Assembly: GCA_030425705.1 (NCBI GenBank)
Contig: JAUHZU010000011.1
Location: forward strand, 96,875 to 160,874
From: Phycisphaerae bacterium
GTDB lineage: Bacteria > Planctomycetota > Phycisphaerae > Phycisphaerales > Phycisphaeraceae
Reading direction: 5' to 3'
DNA: 64,000 nucleotides
The position numbers and the translations under genes were made by a program. The notes beneath the pieces were generated by a model. The model saw nothing but the letters and a program-made list of their open reading frames with translations. It was not told the origin of the DNA and ran no database searches. Below, piece by piece: positions 1 through 11,005 of this stretch; position 1 is the first letter of the stretch, and each line of letters starts with the position of its first letter.

Positions 1-1
1 C

Positions 2-643
2 GCGGGGCTCCTGCGGCCCGGCGGGCTCTGCGAAACGCTGCTGGACCACCCCGCGCTCACCGTGCTCGGCGGGCAGGAGGTCGTCGGCCTACAACGCGAC
101 GGCAGCGCGTGGCTCGTGCAGCGGCGGGACCAGTCTGCGCTGCGAGCCGAAAGGGTCGTCGTCGCCAATGCGATGGACGCACTGCGTCTGGCACCCACGG
201 CGCACCTGGACCTGCGCCCGGTGCGTGGACAGGTCTCGCTGATCGCGGCCGGTGCTTCCGGTGGCGCAGACGCATTGGCCGGGCTCCGCCGCATCCTCTC
301 CTTCGGCGGGTACCTCACCCCCGCGATCGATGGCCGACACACGCTCGGCGCGAGTTTTGTCGCCGGCGATTCATCCACCCAATGGCGAGACGCCGAGCAC
401 ACCGAGGTCCGCGAACGCTTCGCGCGGGTTGAGCCGGCCCTGGCCAAGTCCATCGTGTCAGCACACGACGGCGCGGGCTGGGCTGGCGTGCGCTGCACGA
501 CGCCGACGCGCATGCCCTACGCCGGTCCGGTCGAGGAGGATGGCCAGGCACTGCACGGGCTGTACGCCTCGCTCGGCCATGGCTCGCACGGCATCTGCTC
601 CGCCGCGTTCAGCGCCGAACGCATCGCCGACACCCTCACATAA
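2..643 (+). CDS. mnmC: MnmC C-terminal FAD-dependent oxidoreductase domain (5' end outside window)
   Basis: The frame is open from the first bases of the window, so the gene starts upstream; 213 residues are visible. They match the C-terminal oxidoreductase part of MnmC, which removes the carboxymethyl group from cmnm5(s2)U34 of tRNA before methylation to mnm5(s2)U34. Recognisable stretches are LRPVRGQVS, GGYLTPAIDGRHTLGASF and the C-terminal GLYASLGHGSHGICSA, typical of the FAD-binding DAO fold of this family. The methyltransferase half, if fused here, is not visible. The gene converges on uvrB with 31 bases between stop codons. A DAO-family amino-acid oxidase is the main alternative, but the GHGSHG ending favours MnmC. 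Confidence 0.8.
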   Translation, partial: AGLLRPGGLCETLLDHPALTVLGGQEVVGLQRDGSAWLVQRRDQSALRAERVVVANAMDALRLAPTAHLDLRPVRGQVSLIAAGASGGADALAGLRRILSFGGYLTPAIDGRHTLGASFVAGDSSTQWRDAEHTEVRERFARVEPALAKSIVSAHDGAGWAGVRCTTPTRMPYAGPVEEDGQALHGLYASLGHGSHGICSAAFSAERIADTLT

Positions 644-674
644 CACGGCTCCGAAACACCGGAGTCGCGGTTAG

Positions 675-2792
<2,118 letters not shown>

Positions 2793-2889
2793 GCGGGGAT
2801 TGTAGCCCGCAGACCGATGCCCGATGCTTCCATCGGAACCGCGTTACACGTGACGAGGGCTGGCCGCTACGGCCACGCCTGCCTACAGT

Positions 2890-3828
2890 ATGCCCATGGC
2901 TGATGAACTCGATGCCGATCACGCCCCGCGGCGCATCGCTGTGTCCGGCGCGACAGGCCTGGTCGGCAAGGCCTTGTGCGATGCGCTTCGTGATCGCGGC
3001 GACACGGCCTGCCCCATTGTCCGTTCGTCCAAGGGGCTGCCCGGCGAGGTGCTGTGGGACACCGACCACCACACCTTCGACGCCGAAGCGCTGACCGCTT
3101 GCGACTCGGTGGTCCACCTGGCCGGCGAGAACATCATGGGCCGGTGGACCGAAGAAAAGAAGAAGAGCGTCCGCGACAGCCGGGTCGACAGCACGAGGGC
3201 CCTGTCGGAGACCCTCGCGCGGCTCGATACCGGGCCACGCACCCTGGTCTGCGCTTCAGCCATCGGATACTACGGCGATACCGGCCAGACAGGGGCACGG
3301 AACGAATCCGATCCGCCCGGCGACGACTACCTCGCCGAGGTCTGCGTCCAATGGGAGGCCGCGACCCAGCCGGCGTCACAAGCCGGCATCCGCGTAGTCA
3401 ACCTGCGCATCGGCATCGTGCTGTCGGCCGACGGCGGCGCGCTGGCTGCGATGCTCCCGCCGTTCAAGCTCGGGCTCGGCGGGCGCGTCGGGGCCGGCAC
3501 GCAGTGGATGAGCTGGATCGGCCTGGCCGATATGGTGCGGATCATCCTGTTCGCGATCGACAACGAAACGCTCCGTGGCCCGTGCAACGCCGTCGCGCCC
3601 GAGCCGATCCAGAACACCGGGTTCACCAAGGCCCTCGGCGGCGTGCTGGGTCGGCCGACCTGCCTGCCGGTCCCCGCGTTCGCGCCGAAGCTGTTGTATG
3701 GGCGGGAGGCCGCCGAGGCGCTGGTGCTCGGCAGCATCCGCGTCGTCCCCGACAAGCTGACTGAAGCGGGCTTCACGTTCGAGCACAGCGACCTGTCCGA
3801 CGCGTTGCGGCACGAGCTTGGGCGCTAA
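2890..3828 (+). CDS. TIGR01777-type NAD(P)-dependent epimerase (SDR family)
   Basis: A 312-residue short-chain dehydrogenase/epimerase of the YfcH/SDR39U1 group. The N-terminal Rossmann signature is VSGATGLVGKAL (about residues 18-29). SAIGYYGDTG with the following NESDPPGDDYLAEVCVQWE is diagnostic of the TIGR01777 family, and WMSWIGLADMVRII lies in the substrate domain. The physiological substrate of this family is not well established; in other bacteria it is often linked to cell-division inhibition (SulA-like) or nucleotide-sugar metabolism by name only. A second ATG six bases downstream is an equally good start. It probably shares a transcript with the photolyase gene 41 bases downstream. 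Confidence 0.88.
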   Translation: MPMADELDADHAPRRIAVSGATGLVGKALCDALRDRGDTACPIVRSSKGLPGEVLWDTDHHTFDAEALTACDSVVHLAGENIMGRWTEEKKKSVRDSRVDSTRALSETLARLDTGPRTLVCASAIGYYGDTGQTGARNESDPPGDDYLAEVCVQWEAATQPASQAGIRVVNLRIGIVLSADGGALAAMLPPFKLGLGGRVGAGTQWMSWIGLADMVRIILFAIDNETLRGPCNAVAPEPIQNTGFTKALGGVLGRPTCLPVPAFAPKLLYGREAAEALVLGSIRVVPDKLTEAGFTFEHSDLSDALRHELGR

Positions 3829-3869
3829 CCGAGATTGCGCGGCCGCCACGAACCCCGACCGAGCCACCT

Positions 3870-5324
3870 ATGCCAACGACGATCGTCTGGTTCCGCCAGG
3901 ACCTCCGCCTCGCGGATCACCCGGCCCTGAGCTTCGCGGCCGAGCGCGGCGCGGTGGTGCCGGCGTTTATCTGGTCACCCGAAGAAGAGGGCGACTGGCC
4001 CGTGGGCGCGGCGCGGCGTTGGTGGCTGCATCAGTCGCTGGGCAAGCTGGCCCATTCGCTGGAGCAGCTCGGCACACGCCTGATCCTCCGCCGGGGCAAC
4101 GCGCTCGACACCCTGAAGCAGCTCGCCAAGGCATGTCATGCCGACACCATCGTCTGGCACCGTCGGTACGAGCCCGCCGCCATCGAGCGCGACAAGCGGG
4201 TCAAGCGCGGCCTCGCCGACGCGGGCATCGACGCCCGCAGCTTCAATGGCCACCTGCTGTTCGAGCCGTGGGAACTGCAGACGCAGCAGGGCCGGCCGTA
4301 CCAGGTCTTCACGCCGTACTACAAGGCGATGCAACATTTCCCCGAGCCGGATGCGCCCGAGCCGGCCCCGGAACGGTTGGATGCACCCATGAAGTGGCCG
4401 CGGTCGGACGCGCTGGACGACCTGCAACTCATGCCAACGATCAAGTGGTACGGCGGGATGGCCGAGGCCTGGGTACCCGGCGAGCAGGGCGGAGCGAAAC
4501 AGCTCAAACGGTTCGTCGAGGATCCGATCGGTGACTACCTCGACGAGCGGAACAACCCGTCGGTCGTCGGCACATCGCGACTCTCGCCGTACCTGCATCA
4601 CGGCGAGGTCGGCATCCGTCAGGCCTGGCACGCCGCGCGGAAGCGCACCGCCGGGAACGCCGGCGGGACACTCAAGAACAACGCGCTGGGCTACCTGCGG
4701 GAACTCGCCTGGCGCGAGTTCGGCTACCACCTGCTCTACCACTTCCCGCGTACCCCCAACCATCCGCTCCGCGAAAAGTATGCCGGCTTCCCCTGGATCG
4801 ACATGCGCCAGGGCCGGCACTGGCTCGAGGCGTGGCAGCAGGGAAAAACTGGCTACCCGATCGTCGACGCCGGGATGCGCGAGCTGTGGCACACCGGCTG
4901 GATGCACAACCGCGTCCGCATGATCGTCGCGTCGTTCCTCGTCAAGGACCTGCTGATCGACTGGCGGGAGGGCGCGAGATGGTTCTGGGACACATTGGTC
5001 GACGCGGACCTGGCAAACAACACCCTCGGCTGGCAGTGGGCCGGCGGCTGCGGCGCGGACGCCGCGCCGTACTTCCGCATCTTCAACCCGACGCTGCAGG
5101 GCGAGAAATTCGACAAGCACGGCGAGTACGTCCGCCGGTGGTGCCCGGAGCTGAAGGAGGTCCCCGACAAGTATCTGCACAAGCCCTGGGCCGCGCCGCC
5201 GCTGGCCCTGAAGCAGGCGGGCGTGACGCTCGGCGAGGACTACCCCGAGCCGATCGTGGACCACAAGGAAGCCCGCGAGCGCGCGCTGGATGCGTTATCG
5301 CAGGTCAGCAGCAAAGATGACTGA
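3870..5324 (+). CDS. phrB: Deoxyribodipyrimidine photo-lyase
   Basis: A 484-residue class I photolyase/cryptochrome, which uses FADH- and an antenna chromophore to split cyclobutane pyrimidine dimers in light. The N-terminal alpha/beta antenna domain starts with TIVWFRQDLRLADHPAL. The FAD domain contains TSRLSPYLHHGEVG, TGYPIVDAGMRELWHTGWMH, MIVASFLVKDLLIDWREG and the tryptophan-rich LANNTLGWQWAGGCG, followed by YFRIFNP. All are conserved in CPD photolyases. It is downstream of the epimerase gene and may be co-transcribed. Sequence alone cannot fully exclude a cryptochrome, but the intact FAD-pocket motifs favour DNA repair. Confidence 0.94.
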   Translation: MPTTIVWFRQDLRLADHPALSFAAERGAVVPAFIWSPEEEGDWPVGAARRWWLHQSLGKLAHSLEQLGTRLILRRGNALDTLKQLAKACHADTIVWHRRYEPAAIERDKRVKRGLADAGIDARSFNGHLLFEPWELQTQQGRPYQVFTPYYKAMQHFPEPDAPEPAPERLDAPMKWPRSDALDDLQLMPTIKWYGGMAEAWVPGEQGGAKQLKRFVEDPIGDYLDERNNPSVVGTSRLSPYLHHGEVGIRQAWHAARKRTAGNAGGTLKNNALGYLRELAWREFGYHLLYHFPRTPNHPLREKYAGFPWIDMRQGRHWLEAWQQGKTGYPIVDAGMRELWHTGWMHNRVRMIVASFLVKDLLIDWREGARWFWDTLVDADLANNTLGWQWAGGCGADAAPYFRIFNPTLQGEKFDKHGEYVRRWCPELKEVPDKYLHKPWAAPPLALKQAGVTLGEDYPEPIVDHKEARERALDALSQVSSKDD

Positions 5325-5344
5325 CCATTGGATCACTGGTCGGC

Positions 5345-6550
5345 TTATCCGTCTGGCTCGTCGTACACGGGAGGTTTTCTGGCCCGCGCCAGCGGCCACA
5401 ACCCACCCACCAGCCCCACAGCAATCACCGGCGACAAACCCAGCGTCATGCCGGCGATGGTGCTGCCCAGGGCCGTGCTGAGCTTGTGGCCCGCCATGCC
5501 CAGCGCCGGGCCGAGGCAGAACCCCGCGCCGATGACGGCCTCGTGGTCGCCGCCGGCCTCGACCGACGCGTTCTTCTCGATCATGCCGTAGTACAGCGAC
5601 GCGGTGTAGATCACCCCGGACGTGAAGCCGAACACGACCTCGCCGACGAGCACCGGCCAGAGCGTCTCGGGCAGCAGGATCAGCAGCGTGCCGGCCGGCA
5701 GCGCTACCGCGCCGATCGCGAGCGGAAGTTTTCTGCCGTGCCAGCCCGACCACAGCCCGAGCCAGGCGAAGCTGACAACACGCATCGCGTAGAGCACACC
5801 CGCCAGCAGGGTCGCCGCCACCACGCCGTAGCCGAGCTGGTCGAACACCTCCGGCAGGTACGGGCCGAGCACAAACATGAGCGTGTAGCTAGAGAGCATC
5901 GACCACCGCGACGACGCGATCAGCGGGCGGTACCCACGGATGATGTCCGGCGGGATGCGCTCGGGGTGGTCGTCGTGCAGGTGCTCGGCACGCTTGGGGA
6001 AGGCCGCGAGCAGGATCACGATGCCCGCGAGGTTCAGCAGCCCGCACAGGGCGAACAGCGCCGGCTCCCACCACGCGATGAGCAGGCCGGACACGCCGAC
6101 CGCCAGCACCGCCGACGTCGCCCAGGTCACATTGAACCGGCTGATCGCAACCGACGCCGCACGTGGGGCCCGACCCGCCACGACGTAGCTCTCAAAGATC
6201 GGCCACTGGATGCCCGAGACCGCGCCGAGCACCGGCCAGGTCCCCCAGAACATCGCGGACGTGGGCGAGAACGTCAGCAGCCCGCCGATGACGACCTGAA
6301 CACCGAGCAGCAGCAGCAACACAAACCGCTCGTTGCCCACGCCCGGCAGCCGGCGGACCATCCACTCCGCCAGGGCGTGGCTGCGGTGCGCCCCGGCCAG
6401 GTAGGTCACGCCGAACACCAGCGCGAGCAGCAGGTTCAGCATCACACCAAAGCCCAGCGCCTCCTTGGTGAAGAAGAACACCGCGTGCTCGGCCGACGCC
6501 GTCGCCATGCTGAGCAGGAACACCGCGATCAGGAGGGGCCTGGCACGCAA
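5345..6550 (-). CDS. MFS-type membrane transporter
   Basis: A 401-residue, very hydrophobic protein with about 12 predicted membrane segments, from an N-terminal helix beginning PLLIAVFLLSMATA to the last ones near residue 385. It has major facilitator character: two sets of six helices separated by a polar stretch around residues 195-215 (KRAEHLHDDHPERI). The substrate cannot be told. The start lies 2 bases after the smpB stop, so it is translated from the same transcript as smpB. It converges with the photolyase gene; only 20 bases separate the two stops. Confidence 0.75.
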   Translation of the reverse strand: MRARPLLIAVFLLSMATASAEHAVFFFTKEALGFGVMLNLLLALVFGVTYLAGAHRSHALAEWMVRRLPGVGNERFVLLLLLGVQVVIGGLLTFSPTSAMFWGTWPVLGAVSGIQWPIFESYVVAGRAPRAASVAISRFNVTWATSAVLAVGVSGLLIAWWEPALFALCGLLNLAGIVILLAAFPKRAEHLHDDHPERIPPDIIRGYRPLIASSRWSMLSSYTLMFVLGPYLPEVFDQLGYGVVAATLLAGVLYAMRVVSFAWLGLWSGWHGRKLPLAIGAVALPAGTLLILLPETLWPVLVGEVVFGFTSGVIYTASLYYGMIEKNASVEAGGDHEAVIGAGFCLGPALGMAGHKLSTALGSTIAGMTLGLSPVIAVGLVGGLWPLARARKPPVYDEPDG

Positions 6551-6552
6551 CG

Positions 6553-7038
6553 TCAGATCCGCTTGCGGGTCATCGCCCGGCGCATGTCGCGCTCGGCGTC
6601 ACGCTTCTTGATGTCGTCGCGTTTGTCGTAGCTCCGCTTGCCCTCCGCGAGGCCGATCTCCACCTTGATCCGCCCGTCCTTGAAGTACATCGCCAGCGGA
6701 ACAAGCGTCACGCCCTTGGCCGTCGTCTGGCCGTAGAGCTTCTCGATCTGGCGCTTATGCGCGAGGAGCTTACGGACACCTTTTGGCGCGTGCTGGTTGA
6801 CGCCGGCGTTGGGGTACATCGCGATGTCTACGTTGTGCATCCACAGCTCCATCGCGTTCGGGTTGACCGCGACGTAGCCCTCGCCGAGCGAGACACGGCC
6901 GTAGCGGATCGACTTCACCTCGCTGCCCTGCAGGACGACCCCGCACTCCAGCGTCTCGCTGATGTGGTAGTCGCGTCGCGCACGGCGGTTCTCGATCCGC
7001 GGCTCGAGGTTCTGCTTGTGCTTGTTCTTCTTGGCCAT
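6553..7038 (-). CDS. smpB: SsrA-binding protein SmpB
   Basis: SmpB binds tmRNA and delivers it to stalled ribosomes for trans-translation. The 161-residue product shows the family's conserved N-terminal half (RRARRDYHISETLECGVVLQG, EVKSIRYGRVSL) and the C-terminal basic tail (KKRDAERDMRRAMTRKR) that enters the mRNA channel. Length is typical. It is followed immediately by the MFS gene (2-base gap) and lies 109 bases downstream of the mnmE stop, on the same strand. Confidence 0.96.
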   Translation of the reverse strand: MAKKNKHKQNLEPRIENRRARRDYHISETLECGVVLQGSEVKSIRYGRVSLGEGYVAVNPNAMELWMHNVDIAMYPNAGVNQHAPKGVRKLLAHKRQIEKLYGQTTAKGVTLVPLAMYFKDGRIKVEIGLAEGKRSYDKRDDIKKRDAERDMRRAMTRKRI

Positions 7039-7147
7039 GGCAGGGTGGCGGGTACGGTCGGCGCGAACCGGTGATTGTAGCGGTGCGGAGGGCGGACGGT
7101 CGGGCGCGTGCCACGGGTTGTAGGTTTACCGGGCGAGACCCGATCTC

Positions 7148-8530
7148 TTACTTCCCGACACAGAAGGTTGCGAAGACGCGGCCGATCACCTCGTCGGGCG
7201 TCAGCCGGCCGCCGAGCATGGCCAGTGCGTCCAGCGCCGAACGCAAGGCGTCGGCGAGCAGCTCGATCTCAGGGAGCGGACCCGCGTCGTGGGACCCGCT
7301 AAGCAATGAGATCGCCGTGTCCAGGCGGGCCGCCGCGGTCTGCAGCGCGGATTCGTGGCGGGGCTGTAGCGCAAGCATGTCGCCACCGACACTTACGCCC
7401 CGCGACCCGAGCCGCTCGCCCAGCAGCCCACGCAGCGCTGCGAGCCCCTCGCCTTGCTCGGCACTGACACACAGGTCGGCCCAGGCCTGCGGGGTGTCGC
7501 GGGGCAGCAGGTCGACCTTGCTCACGACCCGCAGGGCGTCGCCGACAACGTCCGGGAGAGCGCTGTCACCCGTTGCGGTGTCGGCGGGGGTAATGCTCAG
7601 CACCAGATCGGCACGCCGGATCGCGGCGTGGGCGGCGTCCTGCGCGGCGGCGTCGAAAAGCCCCACGCCGGGCGTATCGAGCCCCGCGACATCAACCAGC
7701 ATCAGCTCGATGGGCCGGCCCGCCGGGTCCGTCACCGTCAGGGGCTCTTCGATCACGTCGCGCGTCGTGCCCGGCAGGGGGTCGATCACGACACGCTCCC
7801 GGCCAAGCAGTGCGTTGAAGAGCGTCGACTTGCCGGCACTGGGCGGGCCGACCAGGACCACACGCGGCAGCGCCTCGACCGCACCCCACGGCCGGCTATT
7901 GCGTAGCAGCCGGTCAAGCGCACTGCGTTGGGCGGTGAGCCGGTCGCGCAGGTCGGCCGGGGCGATCGGCACGACGTCTTCCTGGTCGGTGAAGTCGATG
8001 CCCGCCTCGACCAGCGCGAGCAGGGTGCCGAGCGATTCGACCATGCCCTGCGCGGCGTGGCCGAGCTTGCCCTGCCGCAGCAGCGTCGCGGCGCGGAGCT
8101 GGCTGTCGCTGGTCGCGCTGATGGTCGCGGCGACGCCCTCGGCCTGGGTCAGGTCGATCCTGCCGGCGGTGTACGCCCGGAACGAGAACTCCCCAGGCTC
8201 GGCGAGGCGGGCGTAGCCGCCGGGCGCACCGATTGCCTGATGCAGCAGGCGATCGAGCAGCGCGGCGTTGCCCGGGACCTGCAACTCGGCGGCGTCCTCG
8301 CCGGTATAGCTGGCGGGCGATGCGAAACGCAGCAGCAGGGCGGGCAGGCGCGGCCGGCGAATGCGTACCGGGATCAGGCGGCGCGACACGCAGGGTGTCG
8401 CTTTGAGCAGGTGGTCCAGCACCCGGCCGGTGCCCGGGCCGCTGATGCGCAGCAGCCCGCGTGGCGATCGCCCCGGCGGCGAGGCGACGGCGACGATCGT
8501 GTCGGGGCCGATGGGGCGGTCGGCGGTCAC
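7148..8530 (-). CDS. mnmE: tRNA uridine-5-carboxymethylaminomethyl(34) synthesis GTPase MnmE
   Basis: MnmE and MnmG together install the carboxymethylaminomethyl group on U34 of certain tRNAs. The 460-residue protein has the N-terminal formyl-THF-binding domain (DTIVAVASPPGRS; RPRLPALLL), a helical domain, an inserted GTPase domain with P-loop GPPSAGKST (about residue 228), PGTTRDVI, DVAGLD and SKVDLL, and the family's terminal zinc/potassium-linked C-x-G-K ending (FCVGK). The Walker B is DVAGLD where most family members have DTAGLR. The start is 4 bases after the yidC stop. The partner mnmG is at 39911, not adjacent. Confidence 0.95.
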   Translation of the reverse strand: MTADRPIGPDTIVAVASPPGRSPRGLLRISGPGTGRVLDHLLKATPCVSRRLIPVRIRRPRLPALLLRFASPASYTGEDAAELQVPGNAALLDRLLHQAIGAPGGYARLAEPGEFSFRAYTAGRIDLTQAEGVAATISATSDSQLRAATLLRQGKLGHAAQGMVESLGTLLALVEAGIDFTDQEDVVPIAPADLRDRLTAQRSALDRLLRNSRPWGAVEALPRVVLVGPPSAGKSTLFNALLGRERVVIDPLPGTTRDVIEEPLTVTDPAGRPIELMLVDVAGLDTPGVGLFDAAAQDAAHAAIRRADLVLSITPADTATGDSALPDVVGDALRVVSKVDLLPRDTPQAWADLCVSAEQGEGLAALRGLLGERLGSRGVSVGGDMLALQPRHESALQTAAARLDTAISLLSGSHDAGPLPEIELLADALRSALDALAMLGGRLTPDEVIGRVFATFCVGK

Positions 8531-8534
8531 CGGG

Positions 8535-10874
8535 CTACCGCTTGCGCTTCTTCTTAAACTGCTGGGGGCCGCGGTTCTTGCCTTGCTGTCCGGCCTCGGC
8601 GCGCTGCTGGGCCTGCTCCTGCGCCTTCGCCGCGGCGAGCTGCAAGCGGTGCATCAGCCCGCCGGGCTTGGGCTGCTTCTTCTCGAACAGCTTGCCCGAC
8701 GCCTCCAGCTCCTTCACGTGCTTACGGACGATGTAGCTGTCGATGATCCCCGCCGCGGTGGACGCGCAGATGTACAGCGTCAGCCCGGACGGCGCGGAGT
8801 AGAGCATGATCGGGAACAGGAACGGCATGATCCGCATGATCTTCTGCTGCTGGGCCTGCTGCTCGTTCGCGGGCGGCGGGGTCGTGAACTTCATGTTGAA
8901 GTAGAACGTCACGGCCATCAGCAGCGGCAGGATGTTGATCCCCGAGTAATCAAACGTGATCAGCAGCAGGTTGACGGTGCGCGGTTCGTTGAAGAACGTG
9001 ATGAAGTGGTCCGAGCGGGAGAGGTCCGCGAGGAAGTGCCAGTTGCCAAAGAGCTGGAACACGCCGTAGAAGGCCGACTCGTGCCGCAGCTCGATCGCGT
9101 AGTAGAGCATCGCGTACAGCGCGATCCAGATCGGCATCTGCAGGAACATCGGCATGCAGCCCAATGCACCGGCTGCGGGGTTGATCCCCTTCTCGCGGAA
9201 CAGCTTCATCTGTTCCTGCTGTACCTTCTGCGGGTTGTCGGCGTACTTCTTCTTGAGCTTCGCGATCTCCGGCTGGATCGCCGCCATCTGCTTGCTCATC
9301 TTCATCATGTTGATCTGCCCGCGCTTCGTCAGCGGGTGCAGGCAGACCCGCACGACCAGGACCAGCAGGATGATCGCCAGCCCCCAGTCCCGCAGCACGA
9401 AGTGGAACATCTGCAGCAGCCCCATCAGGCCGTGCGCGAGCCACTGGAACGTGCAGAACCCACACATCCCGCCCAGCGAGTAGCGGATCAGGTTGCCAAA
9501 CCGCATCGCCGCGTAGGGCGGCTGGTCGTAGACCGCCTGCTTGCGCGGGCCCAGGAAGACGTCGAGCCCCAGGTCGGCGGGCTCGGTCGTGGCGCCGGGC
9601 GCGAGCTTGATCTCCCGGCTGGTGATGATGAACAACACCGCGCGGTCGTCGGCCTTGACATCGGGGGCCTCATCGGCCGACGGGATCAGCCGGGTCTGGA
9701 TCGTGGGGTAGGCCTCCTGCAGCGCGGTGATCTCCGAGGACTCCTCGGTCCCCGGGTCCGCATGCGCCGACGTGACGACCGCGAAGTAGCGGTTGACCGA
9801 CGCGAGCCAGGCCAGCTCCTTCTGCTCGGGGTTGATCCGGGCGTTGGGCCAGACCGAGCCCCAGTCGCCCTCGCCGACCTTCTCGATCAGTTCGTGGCGG
9901 GGGACGTACCCGTCGTCGGCGCTGATGCTGAACCGGCCCGGGTCGTGCTCGAGGTTGAAGTAGCCCAGCACGTACTGCCGGCTGCGGCCGCGGAGATAGT
10001 CGCCGCGGTCCCAGGTCATGTCGCCCTGCGCGAACTGCTCCCACTGGATCGTCATCGGGGCGTCGGTGAGGTTGCGCACCGACTGGTCGAGCTGCAGCGA
10101 GTACGAGCCCGGGTCGATGTGCAGCCGGCGGGTGATCTCCGCGATGGGCTCTGGCGTCTCGCCTCCGTTGGAGACAATGACCAGCTTGAAGGTGACGCTG
10201 CCGGCGTCCTGCACCGCGACCTCCCAGCCGCCGAGCCAGTGGCCGGCATCGTTGCGCATCACGAGCGGGACGCGCTGGCCGTTGATCACGACGGCGCGGG
10301 CGGCGTAGGACCCGAGCGCCGGGGTGCCTGAATCAGGATCGGCCTCGGCCACCGGCTCGACCAGGGTGTAGTGCGCTTCTTCACCCACATGCTCGAAGTA
10401 GTCGGTGAGCTGGACCTCCAGCAGCGCGGCCCGGTAGGGCGACAGCTCCACCTGCAGCTTGTAGCCGTCGGTGTCGTCGAGCGCGCCCAGCGTGATCGTG
10501 TCGAAGCCGCTGGGCAGCTCCGCGAACCGCGCGGCGTAGCGTGGCTGCACCGCGTCATCTTCGCCGGGATCGGTCGGGGTGTCGGCCCCGTCGGGGTCGT
10601 CTGCCGGGTCCGCGTCGTCGCCGGTTGTCTCCGGGTTCTGCGCATCAGGTGGCGGTGCGGCTTCGGGGTTGGTGTCCGTCTGCGCATCGGTGTCGCCGTC
10701 GTCGTCCGCGGCAGGGGTGTCCGGCGTTTCGTCGCCGGCCTGGTCGGCGAGCTGCGCGGATGCAGTGCCGCCGGTGGGGTCATCGGTCGCGGTGCCGTTG
10801 ACGTCACGCATGTACACCGCGACCACCACGGCGAGCCCGATGGCGACGGCAAGGAGGGTGAGCACGAGTCTCAT
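8535..10874 (-). CDS. yidC: Membrane protein insertase YidC
   Basis: YidC inserts and folds inner-membrane proteins with or without SecYEG. The 779-residue protein is long. After an N-terminal anchor (RLVLTLLAVAIGLAVVVAVYM) comes a roughly 90-residue acidic D/T/P-rich linker, then a large periplasmic domain to about residue 470, then the conserved five-helix insertase core with LVVRVCLHPLTKRGQINMMK, GALGCMPMFLQMPIWIALY and LPLLMAVTFYFNMKF, and a basic tail ending in KKKRKR. The acidic linker is unusual. rnpA and rpmH, usual neighbours of yidC in many bacteria, are absent here. Confidence 0.95.
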   Translation of the reverse strand: MRLVLTLLAVAIGLAVVVAVYMRDVNGTATDDPTGGTASAQLADQAGDETPDTPAADDDGDTDAQTDTNPEAAPPPDAQNPETTGDDADPADDPDGADTPTDPGEDDAVQPRYAARFAELPSGFDTITLGALDDTDGYKLQVELSPYRAALLEVQLTDYFEHVGEEAHYTLVEPVAEADPDSGTPALGSYAARAVVINGQRVPLVMRNDAGHWLGGWEVAVQDAGSVTFKLVIVSNGGETPEPIAEITRRLHIDPGSYSLQLDQSVRNLTDAPMTIQWEQFAQGDMTWDRGDYLRGRSRQYVLGYFNLEHDPGRFSISADDGYVPRHELIEKVGEGDWGSVWPNARINPEQKELAWLASVNRYFAVVTSAHADPGTEESSEITALQEAYPTIQTRLIPSADEAPDVKADDRAVLFIITSREIKLAPGATTEPADLGLDVFLGPRKQAVYDQPPYAAMRFGNLIRYSLGGMCGFCTFQWLAHGLMGLLQMFHFVLRDWGLAIILLVLVVRVCLHPLTKRGQINMMKMSKQMAAIQPEIAKLKKKYADNPQKVQQEQMKLFREKGINPAAGALGCMPMFLQMPIWIALYAMLYYAIELRHESAFYGVFQLFGNWHFLADLSRSDHFITFFNEPRTVNLLLITFDYSGINILPLLMAVTFYFNMKFTTPPPANEQQAQQQKIMRIMPFLFPIMLYSAPSGLTLYICASTAAGIIDSYIVRKHVKELEASGKLFEKKQPKPGGLMHRLQLAAAKAQEQAQQRAEAGQQGKNRGPQQFKKKRKR

Positions 10875-11005
10875 GAGGTCGGTCCGGCTCGGTGGGAAAC
10901 GCCCGGGTGGGCCAGGGTCAGTCGTTCACACCCGCGTCGGCCGGGTCGGCCGGTGCCGCGGAATCGAACCGAGGAGTATACCCGGTCTGGTTGATTTGTC
11001 GGGGG

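Noticed and set aside
648..668. Terminator between mnmC and uvrB
   Set aside because: The GGCTCCG/CGGAGTC stem is only about 6 bp with no T-run.
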